Shown here: piece by piece, positions 52,444-61,608 of the stretch
Layout: the number at the start of each line of letters is the position of its first letter
Position numbering within the stretch: position 1 is the first letter of the stretch
DNA from: Paraburkholderia diazotrophica
GTDB lineage: Bacteria > Pseudomonadota > Gammaproteobacteria > Burkholderiales > Burkholderiaceae
Reading direction: 5' to 3'
Length of the DNA: 64,000 nt
Assembly: GCF_900108945.1 (NCBI RefSeq)
Contig: NZ_FNYE01000020.1
Coordinates: forward strand, 1-64,000
Translations under genes and position numbers: made by a program
The notes under the pieces: model-generated
The model's database searches: none
The model's input: the letters and a program-made list of their open reading frames with translations, nothing else
Told to the model about the DNA's origin: nothing

Positions 52444-52854
52444 TTAGACGAGAATCAACCGGGGAGGACGCTCGATGCCGCCGGTCAGGAACGACGCGAC
52501 GGGAGTGGCAAGTGGCGATGGTGTATGGAAATGAACAGCTTCAGTCGAAGCCGGTATCAAAGGTACGGAAAGCATCGCCACGCCGAAGCAGCACGACGCA
52601 CACGTCGAACACGAATGGGCGTGATGATGCGCATCACCGTGATGATGGCCTTCCGGATGCGTATGCTCCAGACTTGCCGCTGTATGGACGTTGTGGTCGC
52701 TATCATCCAGCCCGACCTGCACCAGGTGATGGTGTGACGGCATGCCCTCGCCGGAGTGGCCCAGGCCACACTTCATCGAGACGGCCGCGAACGACTGAAC
52801 CGGAAGGCTCAGCGCCAGCAGAACAACGATGAACAGTTTGCGCCAGTAGGACAT
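52444..52854 (-). CDS. His/Cys-rich CopL-like secreted protein
   Basis: 136 aa from the ATG at 52854. Signal peptide (LFIVVLLALSLPVQSFA). The mature region is rich in His: PSHHHLVQV, THPEGHHHGDAHHHAHSC, followed by the Cys cluster CSTCASCC near residue 92 and a C-terminal PPRLILV. This suits high-capacity Cu or Zn binding. It is the first gene of the leftward copper run and is divergent from copR, so it is probably under CopR control. Confidence 0.72.
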   Translation of the reverse strand: MSYWRKLFIVVLLALSLPVQSFAAVSMKCGLGHSGEGMPSHHHLVQVGLDDSDHNVHTAASLEHTHPEGHHHGDAHHHAHSCSTCASCCFGVAMLSVPLIPASTEAVHFHTPSPLATPVASFLTGGIERPPRLILV

Positions 52855-53018
52855 GGAAGCGGAGTCTAGCACGTGGTTTTGCGGGTCTGTAAGCTCGAAA
52901 GCGTGTCAACGCGTAACAGTTTGCCCGGCGCCGACGGAGTGAAGCTTACTCAGTGGGTTCTGACGCGGGGATGGCTACCGGATGACCGATTTTTCACACT
53001 CGCGAAGATGAAAAAAAT

Positions 53019-53034
53019 GTCATGAGCCCGTCAT
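53019..53034. promoter_or_regulatory. Candidate CopR/CusR binding region
   Basis: GTCAT occurs twice in direct orientation, 11 bp apart (53019-53023 and 53030-53034), in the A/T-richer middle of the 255-bp gap between the divergent CopL-like gene and copR. CusR-type sites contain a TGTCAT-like element. The match is suggestive only. Confidence 0.35.
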
Positions 53035-53109
53035 CTTGCCGCCGCTGAACAATGTCTACGCTCGCTAGAATCGGTGTCTTCCGACCCGGGAAACGCTGAG
53101 GCCTGCTCC

Positions 53110-53781
53110 ATGCGCATACTGATTATTGAAGACGAACTCAAGATGGCCTCATACCTCAAGAAGGGGCTGACTGAGGCGAGCTTCACCGTAGATATCGCCG
53201 AGGACGGTAGCAATGGTCTTTTTCTCGCCTTGCACGAGGAGTTCGACCTCATCGTCCTCGATGTAATGCTCCCCGGAATCGACGGGTTCGAACTGCTCCG
53301 GCGGTTGCGCAAGGAGAAAGAGACACCCGTCCTGCTGCTGACCGCGCGGGACACGGTTGCCGACAAGGTGGAGGGTCTTGAACTCGGGGCGGACGACTAT
53401 CTCGCGAAGCCCTTTGCGTACGCTGAGTTTCTCGCCAGAATCCGTTCGCTACTGCGTCGCGCACCCCGAGCAGTCAAAGATGTCCTTCGCATCGGCGAAC
53501 TGGAGGTCGACCTTATCAAGCGCAGGGTGAGGCGCGGCGATGTCCGTATCGAGCTGACAGCACAGGAATTCTCCCTGCTGCAGTTGCTGGCCGAGCGGCA
53601 GGGCGAAGTGTTGACGCGCACGTTCATCACATCGCAAATCTGGGACATAAATTTCGACAGCGACACAAACGTTGTCGATGCAGCCGTCAAGCGCCTGCGC
53701 GCGAAAATCGACAATTCGTTTGAGACGAAGCTGCTGCACACGGTCCGGGGAATGGGCTACGTGCTCGAGGACCGCTCGTGA
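53110..53781 (+). CDS. copR: Copper-responsive response regulator (CopR/CusR family)
   Basis: 223 aa from the ATG at 53110. Receiver domain with Asp51 (LIVLDVMLPGIDGFELLR), Thr in LLLTARDTV and Lys in DDYLAKPFAY; winged helix with RIELTAQEFSLLQLLAERQG, then SDTNVVDAAVKRLRAKID. These features match heavy-metal response regulators. It is divergent from the copper operon, overlaps the kinase by 4 nt and is the obvious controller of both directions. Confidence 0.93.
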   Translation: MRILIIEDELKMASYLKKGLTEASFTVDIAEDGSNGLFLALHEEFDLIVLDVMLPGIDGFELLRRLRKEKETPVLLLTARDTVADKVEGLELGADDYLAKPFAYAEFLARIRSLLRRAPRAVKDVLRIGELEVDLIKRRVRRGDVRIELTAQEFSLLQLLAERQGEVLTRTFITSQIWDINFDSDTNVVDAAVKRLRAKIDNSFETKLLHTVRGMGYVLEDRS

Positions 53782-55178
53782 CCGCGCGCAAGGCACCATA
53801 CTCGCTGCTCAGGAGACTGACCGGCGCGTTTGCGCTCGCTGCCCTTGTCGTATTTGCCTTGATAGGTGCATTTCTTTATCGCTCCCTGTCGCGAGAGTTG
53901 CAGAGGCGGGACGACATTGAAATCACCGGCAAACTTGCGCAGTTCCAGCAACTCGTGCGCGATGCCGGGTCTCTTGGAGCGGTTCAGGCGAACCCCGCGA
54001 TGTTTCATAAAGTGCTGCTGTCACACCCGGGCGTCTACCTGGGCATTTTCGACCAGCATAATCGCGTGCTGGTGGAGCATGCTGACCAGAAAAATGTCGA
54101 CCTCGTTTCCGTTGTTCGTGATGACCATCCCGTAGGTACGCCATATACCTGTGACATAGCATCGACAGGGCCTTCCCGATGTATCTTCGCCGAGGAAAGC
54201 CTTCCCTCGCATGAGGTGGTGCGCGTAGTGGTGGCGCGCGCCGCTTCTGACCGGCAATCACTGCTGGAAAGCTATCGCGTTGACATCTGGGTTGCTGTCG
54301 CGTTCGGCGCCGCTCTGGTCGGAACGCTCGGTTACGCTGTGGCACGACAAGGACTTTTACCTGTCAGGAGCATAGGCCGCCAGACTTCACGCATCGAGGC
54401 ACATAACCTGAGCGAGCGGCTCGACATCAAGGGCGGGCCAGTGGAGCTCCAGGAAATCGCACTCTCTGTCAACCGGATGCTCGACCGACTCGAAAGGGCA
54501 TTCGTGCGCCTGTCCCAGTTCTCATCCGACCTGGCACATGACATGAGAACACCTCTCGCGAATGTCATCAGTGCATCGCAGGTCACGCTTTCCCGTACGA
54601 GAACGACGGAAGAATACGAAGCCCTTATCGACTCGAACATCGAGGAGTGCGAGCGACTCCACCGGATGATTGAGAACATGCTCTTTCTTGCGCGGACGGA
54701 CAATGCGCAGCAGGTTCTCCACGTTTCCGAACTTGATGCCAAGGACGAACTGGGCAGGCTCGCCTCGTACTTCCAGGGGCTTGCGGAGGAGGCGGACATC
54801 CACCTTACGGTGGAAGGCAACGCGCGCGTCGCTGCCGACGCGACCCTGTTTCGGCGTGCAGTAAGCAATCTGATATCGAACGCCCTCGAGCACGCATTTC
54901 ATGGCTCGTCAGTCGAACTCAGCGCGTCCGAATCGGCAAAGTACACAGTCATCGAAGTAACAAACCAGGGGCACTCCATTGCACCCGAACACGTCGACAA
55001 AATCTTCGAGCGATTTTATCGAGTGGACGCTTCCAGGCACGGTTCAGCGAAAAATACAGGCTTGGGACTTGCTATCGTGAAATCAATCATGGAACTCCAC
55101 CGAGGCAAGGTAGACGTTGCAAGCTATGGTGAGCGCACAACCTTCACCCTGTATTTTCCCCGAGCCACCGGTACCTGA
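53778..55178 (+). CDS. copS: Heavy-metal sensor histidine kinase (CopS/CusS family)
   Basis: 466 aa from a GTG overlapping the copR stop. Two membrane helices (FALAALVVFALIGAFLYRSL near 20 and VAVAFGAALVGTLGYAVA near 170) flank a periplasmic sensor region that includes TYTCDI-like and SRCIFAEE segments with Cys. HAMP follows, then H-box LAHDMRTPLANVISASQVTL and N-box RRAVSNLISNALEHAF. CusS-type kinases detect periplasmic Cu(I) or Ag(I). Confidence 0.93.
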   Translation: MTARKAPYSLLRRLTGAFALAALVVFALIGAFLYRSLSRELQRRDDIEITGKLAQFQQLVRDAGSLGAVQANPAMFHKVLLSHPGVYLGIFDQHNRVLVEHADQKNVDLVSVVRDDHPVGTPYTCDIASTGPSRCIFAEESLPSHEVVRVVVARAASDRQSLLESYRVDIWVAVAFGAALVGTLGYAVARQGLLPVRSIGRQTSRIEAHNLSERLDIKGGPVELQEIALSVNRMLDRLERAFVRLSQFSSDLAHDMRTPLANVISASQVTLSRTRTTEEYEALIDSNIEECERLHRMIENMLFLARTDNAQQVLHVSELDAKDELGRLASYFQGLAEEADIHLTVEGNARVAADATLFRRAVSNLISNALEHAFHGSSVELSASESAKYTVIEVTNQGHSIAPEHVDKIFERFYRVDASRHGSAKNTGLGLAIVKSIMELHRGKVDVASYGERTTFTLYFPRATGT

Positions 55179-55264
55179 GCCAACCGGCGGAACCGGCGAA
55201 GGAAGTTGACCTTCCTGTCGTGGGAAGTTTCAGCATTGGAGTTCTTCAGTTGTCGGAGATAACT

Positions 55265-55462
55265 ATGAGATTCGAGGTGAAGGACATGTCATGCGGCGGA
55301 TGTGCGAATGCCATTAAGCAGGCCATCATGCGGGAAGACGCCGCCGCCAGGCTGGCTATCGACGTGGCTGGCAAAACCGTTGAAGTCGAGTCGACGGCGT
55401 CGCCCGAACGGCTCATGGCAGCAATCGAAGCCGCCGGTTTCCACCCTACGGTGCTTGCCTGA
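55265..55462 (+). CDS. HMA-domain copper chaperone (CopZ-like)
   Basis: 65 aa from the ATG at 55265 with GGAG upstream. A single heavy-metal-associated ferredoxin-like domain: VKDMSCGGCANAIKQAI carries the MxCxxC site near residue 9-14, and MAAIEAAGFHP closes it. It is cytosolic and would deliver Cu(I) to the P-type ATPase or the permease downstream. Its stop overlaps the next gene's start by 1 nt (TGATG), linking a cytosolic chaperone directly to a periplasmic propeller. Confidence 0.92.
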   Translation: MRFEVKDMSCGGCANAIKQAIMREDAAARLAIDVAGKTVEVESTASPERLMAAIEAAGFHPTVLA

Positions 55463-56445
55463 TGAACTCCAGCCTTATTCAAATACGTTACCTCTTCGGC
55501 GCTCTTGCCGCTGCGCTCCTCGCTAACGCGCCCGCGCGTGCGGAAAACGTCATTGTTCTGAATTCGGGCGACGCGAGCGTGAGCCTTATCGATGAGGCGA
55601 CCCAGAAGGTCGTCGGCACCGTTCCCGTTGGAAAGGAACCCCATCACCTGATGGCGACGCCAGACAATAAGTCCCTGATTGTCGCGAACTCGGTGGCCAA
55701 CAACCTCGTCTTTCTGGACCCGAAAACAGGCACCGTTCAAAGATGGATACCAGACATTGAAGACCCGTATCAGCTCGGCTTTTCATACGACCGGAAGTGG
55801 TTCGTCACCAACGGTCTACGTCTTGACCGCATCGACATCTATCACTACGACGGCAGGAATTTCTCGCTTGCCAAACGGGTGCCGCTTGCAACGATGCCAA
55901 GTCATATGGTTTTCTCGGCCGACAACAAGGTTGTATTCATCACGCTGCAGGAGTCCGGCGAAGTTGCCGCCGTTGACCTCGCGACACAGACGGTCCTGTG
56001 GAAAATCCCGGTCGGGAAGGCGCCCGCGGGGCTATGGCTAACCCCTGGCGACAAATATCTCCTGGTGGGCATGACGGGTGCTGACTATGTCGCCGTTATC
56101 GACTGGCGCGCACGCAAGGTCGTGAAAACCATTCACACCGACAAAGGAGCGCACAACTTCCGGTCGCTCGCCGATGGCCAGCACGTGCTCGTGACTAATC
56201 GCGTAGGCAATACCACCAGCATCCTCGACCAGAACACCCTGATGAACGTCGGAACCATTACGGGGTTGCTGCCAGGGCCAGACGACATGGAGCTGACTCC
56301 AGACCGGCGATATCTGTGGGTCACGTTCCGCTTTACCCGCTACGTCGGCGTCATTGACATGAAGACACTGAAACTCGTCAACACCATCAAGGTCGGAAAG
56401 TCACCCCACGGCATTTATTTCTACAATCGCGCGCCATTGTTATAG
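55462..56445 (+). CDS. YncE-like beta-propeller periplasmic protein of the copper island
   Basis: 327 aa. Signal peptide ends near ARAE (residue 27). Seven propeller blades with repeats such as NVIVLNSGDASVSLIDEATQ, HHLMATPDNKSLIVANSVAN and RYVGVIDMKTLKLVNTIKVG. VGKEPHHL and GKSPHGIYF contain recurring His that could bind metal. It lies between an HMA chaperone and a permease with overlaps or gaps under 25 nt, so it probably acts with them. No such function is established. Confidence 0.88.
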   Translation: MNSSLIQIRYLFGALAAALLANAPARAENVIVLNSGDASVSLIDEATQKVVGTVPVGKEPHHLMATPDNKSLIVANSVANNLVFLDPKTGTVQRWIPDIEDPYQLGFSYDRKWFVTNGLRLDRIDIYHYDGRNFSLAKRVPLATMPSHMVFSADNKVVFITLQESGEVAAVDLATQTVLWKIPVGKAPAGLWLTPGDKYLLVGMTGADYVAVIDWRARKVVKTIHTDKGAHNFRSLADGQHVLVTNRVGNTTSILDQNTLMNVGTITGLLPGPDDMELTPDRRYLWVTFRFTRYVGVIDMKTLKLVNTIKVGKSPHGIYFYNRAPLL

Positions 56446-56468
56446 GAACGCACATCAGGGAGGTCGTG

Positions 56469-57689
56469 ATGTACATTCTCAGTGCACTGGGTCACGCCCT
56501 GTGGATGTCCTTCACCATGTTCTGGCAGATATTCTGGGGACTCAGCCTGGGATTCCTCTTCTCCGCTGTCATCGAAGTGATGGTTTCGAAGTCCGAGATG
56601 TCAAAGCTTCTGCCGGATGACTCCCCGCGCTCCATAACGTTCGCGAGCCTGCTTGGTGCTGCGTCATCATCCTGCTCGTATGCAGCTGTTGCGATGGCGC
56701 GTTCCATGATTCGAAAGGGGGCCGACTTCACGGCTGCCATGGCATTCCAGTTTGCCGCAACCAATCTGGTGCTTGAGTTGGGTGTACTCATGTGGGTGCT
56801 GATTGCATGGCAGTTCGCCGCTGCCGAATTTCTTGGCGGCCCTATCATGATTGTGGTGCTTGCCCTGCTGTTCCGTTTCCTTGTGCGAGACTCACTGAGG
56901 AAGCAGGCTATCGAACAGGCGGAAAAAGGTATCGCCGGCAGCATGGAAGGACATGCCGCGATGTCGATGAGCGAACAGAACGGCACCTGGAAACAACGCC
57001 TCACATCGAGAGATGGCTGGACTGCCATCAGCCATAGCTACGTGATGAACTGGGTCATGCTATGGCGAGACATTGGCGTTGGATTGCTCGTTGCCGGCGC
57101 CCTCGCGGCATGGGTACCGGACAGCTTCTGGCAGAAATTCTTTCTGGTCAGTCATCCGACCCTCGCCATGATATGGGGCGCCTTCGTCGGGCCACTCATC
57201 GCGGTCGCTTCATTCACCTGTTCGGTCGGCAACGTGCCACTGGCGGCCGTTCTGTGGAAAGGTGGCATCAGCTTCGGAGGCGTCGCCTCGTTCATATTCG
57301 GCGACCTCATCATCCTCCCAATCCTCAATATCTACCGGAAGTACTACGGCAGGAGAATGACTGCGTTCATGACCATTACGTTCTACATCGCGATGGTTGT
57401 CGCAGCGCTTATCGTCGAGGCACTCTTTCAGCTGTTCGGTTGGGTACCCCATCAACGGCAGACCGCAGTTATCGATGCCGAGATTTCATTCAACTACACG
57501 ACAGTACTGAACATCATCTTTGGTGTCGTGTTCGTGATATTGACGACAGTATTCTTCAGAACCGGTGGGCCCGAGATGATGCGGATGATGGAAGACGGTA
57601 AACATGACCATCACGGTACTGGACACGACGCTCCTTCCCATGGGCATCGTTCCCCTGCACAGGGCCGCCACTCCCATCGCCAACATTGA
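56469..57689 (+). CDS. DUF318/YraQ-like permease with His-rich tail
   Basis: 406 aa from the ATG at 56469, preceded by AGGGAGG; a GTG one codon earlier is too close. About ten hydrophobic segments. FASLLGAASSSCSYAAVAMA near residues 58-77 and VASFTCSVGNVPLAAVLWKG near 240-259 are paired Cys motifs typical of the ArsP/SO_0444-like permease group, which exports metalloid or metal species. The tail is rich in His (KHDHHGTGHDAPSHGHRSPA). It likely exports copper or a copper-thiol species; this is inference from neighbours. Confidence 0.88.
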   Translation: MYILSALGHALWMSFTMFWQIFWGLSLGFLFSAVIEVMVSKSEMSKLLPDDSPRSITFASLLGAASSSCSYAAVAMARSMIRKGADFTAAMAFQFAATNLVLELGVLMWVLIAWQFAAAEFLGGPIMIVVLALLFRFLVRDSLRKQAIEQAEKGIAGSMEGHAAMSMSEQNGTWKQRLTSRDGWTAISHSYVMNWVMLWRDIGVGLLVAGALAAWVPDSFWQKFFLVSHPTLAMIWGAFVGPLIAVASFTCSVGNVPLAAVLWKGGISFGGVASFIFGDLIILPILNIYRKYYGRRMTAFMTITFYIAMVVAALIVEALFQLFGWVPHQRQTAVIDAEISFNYTTVLNIIFGVVFVILTTVFFRTGGPEMMRMMEDGKHDHHGTGHDAPSHGHRSPAQGRHSHRQH

Positions 57690-57710
57690 CCCCTGAACAA
57701 GGAGGTGGAC

Positions 57711-58109
57711 ATGCAAACGCGAACTGCAGTACTGTCACGGGCCGTCTGCGCAGCATTGACGCTCGGTCTAACAGCTGGTCCCGCGAGTGCCCAGCAGGCA
57801 GCGTCCATGCCAGGCATGAACATGGGTAGCGCCTCGGACGCCGGGTCGTCCGGTTCCACGCAGGCATTCAAGGATGCAGACCAGAAAATGATGCACGGGA
57901 TGCAGGCGCCGACCTACACCGGTAACGCCGACAAGGACTTCGTCGCGCACATGATTCCGCACCATCAGGGCGCCATCGACATGGCTGAGGTCGAGCTCAA
58001 GTACGGCAATGACCCTGAGATGAAAAAGCTGGCGCGCAATATTGTCAAGGCGCAAAAAGAAGAAATTGCGCTGATGCAGCGATGGCAGGCCAAACATGGT
58101 GGCAAATAG
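57711..58109 (+). CDS. DUF305 family periplasmic protein
   Basis: 132 aa from the ATG at 57711 with AAGGAGG 5-6 nt upstream. Signal peptide ends at ASAQ. Met-rich segment MPGMNMGSASDAG, then the DUF305 core FVAHMIPHHQGAIDMAEVEL with MIPHHQ near residue 83, and NIVKAQKEEIALMQRW. DUF305 proteins are four-helix ferritin-like small proteins repeatedly found with copper genes. Last gene of the copRS-led rightward operon, 21 nt after the permease. Confidence 0.92.
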   Translation: MQTRTAVLSRAVCAALTLGLTAGPASAQQAASMPGMNMGSASDAGSSGSTQAFKDADQKMMHGMQAPTYTGNADKDFVAHMIPHHQGAIDMAEVELKYGNDPEMKKLARNIVKAQKEEIALMQRWQAKHGGK

Positions 58110-58262
58110 GCGTCATTTACCCAAGGGTCGATTGATGGTCACTCGTGCAGAATCCACCTCACAGGATGCGCTCGCCGCACCCGCTTCTGCCTCGTTCATC
58201 TGTCTGGGGGAAGCTTGCGGCGAGAACGGAGAACTCTTCCAGGAAAGCGTTACGCAGCAACA

Positions 58263-60662
58263 TCATGTGTGAACCGTTCGAAGACGCAGTGCGTTCCCGA
58301 TAACAGACACTGAACTCAGCGCCATCGCGGCACTCGCGATAATCGGACTCAACAAGATGCCGAGCCACGGATAGAGAACTCCCGCGGCAATGGGTATGCC
58401 GACGGCGTTGTAGGCAAATGCGAAAAACAGGTTCTGGCGAATGTTCTTCATCGTCGCCATACTCAGCGAGCGCGCCCGTGCGATGCCTCGAAGGTCGCCT
58501 TTCACGAGCACCACGCGAGCACTGTTCATGGCGACGTCCGTGCCCGTTCCCATTGCGATGCCAACATTCGCCTGAGCGAGAGCGGGTGCGTCGTTCACGC
58601 CGTCGCCTGCCATGGCCACGATGCGCCCCGACTTTTGCAGTTCCTGAACGTGCCTGTACTTATCTTCTGGCAGGACGCCGGCCTTCACGTCATCGAGAGC
58701 CAGCGAACTTGCAACAGCGCGAGCCGTAACCTCATTGTCGCCCGTCAGCATCACAATCCGGACGCCGGACGCTTTCAACTGCCGCACGGCCTCCGGCGTC
58801 GTGCCTTTGACCGTGTCGGCGACACCGATATAGCCTGCCAGTTCTCCGTCAATCGCGAGATACATGATGGTTTGTCCATCTTCGCGCAAGCGGTCCGCCT
58901 CGCGCTCCACTGACCCACAATCAACGCCCAGGTCCGCCATCAATCGAGCGTTACCCAACGACGCCGCGTGTCCATCGATTTTTCCCGTCACACCTTTGCC
59001 CGGCACGGAGTCGAACGCGTCGACCTGAGATGTCGCGGCTCCCGTTTCTTTCGCGAATGTCGTGATTGCCTGAGCGAGCGGATGCTCGCTCGCCCCTTCC
59101 AGGCTTGCTGCATAGCCTAGAACGCGGGATTCCTGCGCGGGACTGACCGCGACCACTTTCTGAACGCGCGGTTTGCCCTCGGTCAGCGTCCCTGTCTTGT
59201 CGACGACGACGGTGTCAACTTTCTCCATCAGTTCGAGTGCTTCCGCATCCTTGATGAGCACGCCTTCCTGCGCGCCCCGGCCGACGCCAACGATAATCGA
59301 CACGGGAGTAGCCAGGCCCAATGCACAGGGACAGGCAATGATAAGCACGCTGATGGCGACAACAAGAGCGTTTGCCAGTGCCGGTGCAGGCCCGGCGACA
59401 GCCCAGACGAGGAACGCGGCGGCGGCTATGCCAATGACCGCGAGCACAAACCAGCCCGACACCTGGTCGGCAAGTTTCTGGATAGGCGCACGGGAACGGC
59501 CTGCCTCTGCGACCATCTGCACGATTCGCGCGAGCAAGGTGTCGGAGCCGACCTTCTCCGCGCGCATCAGGAAGGTCCCTGTCTGATTGACCGTTGCACC
59601 CGTCACCTTGCTTCCCGCTACTTTTTCCGCAGGAATCGATTCGCCGGTAATCATCGATTCGTCGACGCTCGAACGGCCTTCCGTCACGACGCCATCCACC
59701 GGAATCTTAGAGCCAGGTTTGACCCGCAAAATGTCGCCCGAGACGACCGCTTCGAGAGGAACGCTCTCGTCGACGCCGTCCGGCCTGACGCGTACCGCCG
59801 TTTGCGGAGCAAGCTTCAGCAGGTCACGTATCGCGCTCGACGTGCGCGAACGCGCTCGTAGTTCGAGCACCTGGCCTAGCAGAACCAGGGTCACGATGAC
59901 GGCGGCTGCCTCGAAGTAAAGCGGCAGTTCGTGTCCCCGCCGAAACGCATGCGGCAACGCGTCCGGGAAAAACAGCGCGAACACGCTGAACACATAAGCG
60001 GCAGCGACACCCAGTCCGATGAGGCTGAACATGTTCAGCCGCCGGGTCACAAATGATTTCCATCCTCGCTCAAGGAACGGCCAACCGCCCCACAACACCA
60101 CGGGCGTAGCCAGCAACGCCTGGATGCATTGGGACCATGATGCCGTCATCCAGTGTGGGACATTCGAAAACAGCCCGTCGATTCCTGAATCGATGTCGAA
60201 CGGCAAAATCATCTTGCCCATCGTCATCAGGAGCAGAGGAATCGACAGAACAAGCCCAACCCAGAACCGCCGGGTCATTGATTCAAGCTCGACATTGCGC
60301 TCTTCTGCACCTGTCGGGACGATGGGCTCGAGTGCCATGCCACAAATCGGACAGTTGCCAGGCGCAGACGCGCGTATTTGTGGATGCATCGGACACGAGT
60401 AGATAACCCCCGTCTCGGGCCCAGGAACGGTGCTCGTCCCGACTGGCCGGACGTACTTGTCCGGTGCTGCGCGGAACGTTTCCAGGCATTTGCTGCTGCA
60501 GAAGTAATACGGTTGTCCCGGGTAGTCGGAATGTCGCGCCGATGCGCTCGCCAGACGCATGCCGCAAACCGGGTCGACCGCGTCCGTCGTTTCCTGCGTA
60601 CGGTCAGCGTGCCCACTCGCCCCAGGGGCACCGCCGTGAACATGTGTGGGCGTCGAAGTCAT
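58263..60662 (-). CDS. copA: Cu(I)-transporting P1B-type ATPase with YHS and heavy-metal-binding N-terminus
   Basis: 799 aa. Instead of HMA domains the N-terminus has a YHS domain (DAVDPVCGMRLAS near residue 28, PYYFCSSKCLETF) and a heavy-metal-binding domain (YSCPMHPQIRAS, NCPICGMALEP near 88-113). Eight membrane helices, CPC motif in IIACPCALGLATP, phosphorylation site DKTGTLTEG, SEHPLAQAI and the hinge AGDGVNDAPAL are all present. It expels cytosolic Cu(I). A His-rich first 12 residues may add a site. It is convergent with the DUF305 gene. Confidence 0.95.
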   Translation of the reverse strand: MTSTPTHVHGGAPGASGHADRTQETTDAVDPVCGMRLASASARHSDYPGQPYYFCSSKCLETFRAAPDKYVRPVGTSTVPGPETGVIYSCPMHPQIRASAPGNCPICGMALEPIVPTGAEERNVELESMTRRFWVGLVLSIPLLLMTMGKMILPFDIDSGIDGLFSNVPHWMTASWSQCIQALLATPVVLWGGWPFLERGWKSFVTRRLNMFSLIGLGVAAAYVFSVFALFFPDALPHAFRRGHELPLYFEAAAVIVTLVLLGQVLELRARSRTSSAIRDLLKLAPQTAVRVRPDGVDESVPLEAVVSGDILRVKPGSKIPVDGVVTEGRSSVDESMITGESIPAEKVAGSKVTGATVNQTGTFLMRAEKVGSDTLLARIVQMVAEAGRSRAPIQKLADQVSGWFVLAVIGIAAAAFLVWAVAGPAPALANALVVAISVLIIACPCALGLATPVSIIVGVGRGAQEGVLIKDAEALELMEKVDTVVVDKTGTLTEGKPRVQKVVAVSPAQESRVLGYAASLEGASEHPLAQAITTFAKETGAATSQVDAFDSVPGKGVTGKIDGHAASLGNARLMADLGVDCGSVEREADRLREDGQTIMYLAIDGELAGYIGVADTVKGTTPEAVRQLKASGVRIVMLTGDNEVTARAVASSLALDDVKAGVLPEDKYRHVQELQKSGRIVAMAGDGVNDAPALAQANVGIAMGTGTDVAMNSARVVLVKGDLRGIARARSLSMATMKNIRQNLFFAFAYNAVGIPIAAGVLYPWLGILLSPIIASAAMALSSVSVIGNALRLRTVHT

Positions 60663-60682
60663 CGTGTGCGTCCCGTATTAGC

Positions 60683-61339
60683 TCAATGAGCCTGCACAGT
60701 GCCGTTGCCAGACAGTCGCGGGACGAATCGCGGCGTGTGTGATGCGTACTCTCGCCAGGCTTGACCGAAACGTGCTTCCGAATCCCGTTCTTCCTGGATT
60801 GCGAGCCTCACATACATGAACACCAGCACCGGGAACATCACGAGCGTGACAAGCGTTGGCCACTGCAGCAGGAAACCGAACATGATGAGCACAAATGCAA
60901 CGTACTGCGGATGCCGGATTTTCGCGTAAGCGCCCGTTGTGGCGAGTTGTCCGATGCGTTGCGCCTCGTACAGGACATGCCAGGCTGTCGACAGCAGATA
61001 AAACCCGCCCAATATAAAGACGAGACTCAGGATGTGCGGAAGCCCGAAATGCGGGTCGCCATGTCGGCCCGTCATCATCCACCAGAGATGTCCCGAGTCG
61101 TGCGACAACAGATTTGCCTGCGGGAAACGGGCCTGCAACCAGCCGGACAGAAGATAGATGGTGAGCGGAAATCCGTACATTTCCGCAAAGAGCGCAACGA
61201 CAAAAGCCGAAAATCCACCGAAGGTGCGCCAGTCACGCCTGGTCGCCGGTTTGAAGAAGCTGAAGGCGAAGATGATGAACACCAGCGAATTGATGAGCAC
61301 AAGGCCCCACAGGCCGTAGCCATTACCTATGCTGTTCAT
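60683..61339 (-). CDS. Isoprenylcysteine carboxylmethyltransferase-like membrane protein
   Basis: 218 aa with five or six membrane helices. The C-terminal half has the ICMT/PEMT-like SAM-binding motif: GAYAKIRHPQYVAFVLIMFG near residues 137-156 and EERDSEARFGQAWREYASHT near 182-201. Family members methylate lipids or isoprenylated cysteines, or have lost activity; they recur beside copper ATPases. It begins 20 nt before the copA start on the same strand and its start overlaps the DUF2933 gene end by 17 nt. Substrate unknown. Confidence 0.85.
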   Translation of the reverse strand: MNSIGNGYGLWGLVLINSLVFIIFAFSFFKPATRRDWRTFGGFSAFVVALFAEMYGFPLTIYLLSGWLQARFPQANLLSHDSGHLWWMMTGRHGDPHFGLPHILSLVFILGGFYLLSTAWHVLYEAQRIGQLATTGAYAKIRHPQYVAFVLIMFGFLLQWPTLVTLVMFPVLVFMYVRLAIQEERDSEARFGQAWREYASHTPRFVPRLSGNGTVQAH

Positions 61340-61583
61340 GGTTGCCTCCTGAATCAGACGCTCCGTCCTTTCTTGTCGTACCGGTGTGACTGTGTCCGTG
61401 ACCGTGATGCATGAACAGATGCATCAACGGACAAGACAGCAACAGCAGGTATGGCAACACGCCCAGAAAGTGCGCCCGATGCTCTGAGAAAAGCAGGAAC
61501 AGCGCGACAGCCGCGAACACCAGCAGCGCAATTGCTGACCGCGATTTCCAGAAGGGGCGCGAAGTATGTGGAGCGTCGTTCAT
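61323..61583 (-). CDS. DUF2933 small membrane protein (intact copy)
   Basis: 86 aa from the ATG at 61583, 6 nt after GGAG; two in-frame ATGs lie earlier. Two helices (SAIALLVFAAVALFLLF and FLGVLPYLLLLSCPLMHLFM), then a His-rich segment (HHGHGHSHTG) at the cytoplasmic or periplasmic face. The CPLMHLFMHH motif with His and Met looks metal-linked. A frameshifted relative is at 37.4 kb. Its end overlaps the methyltransferase-like gene. Confidence 0.88.
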   Translation of the reverse strand: MNDAPHTSRPFWKSRSAIALLVFAAVALFLLFSEHRAHFLGVLPYLLLLSCPLMHLFMHHGHGHSHTGTTRKDGASDSGGNHEQHR

Positions 61584-61608
61584 CGTCATCTCCATGAAGG
61601 GTCGGGCG

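Noticed and set aside
58110..58262. Bidirectional terminator expected between the convergent DUF305 and copA genes.
   Set aside because: No stem followed by a U-run could be seen by eye in either direction.
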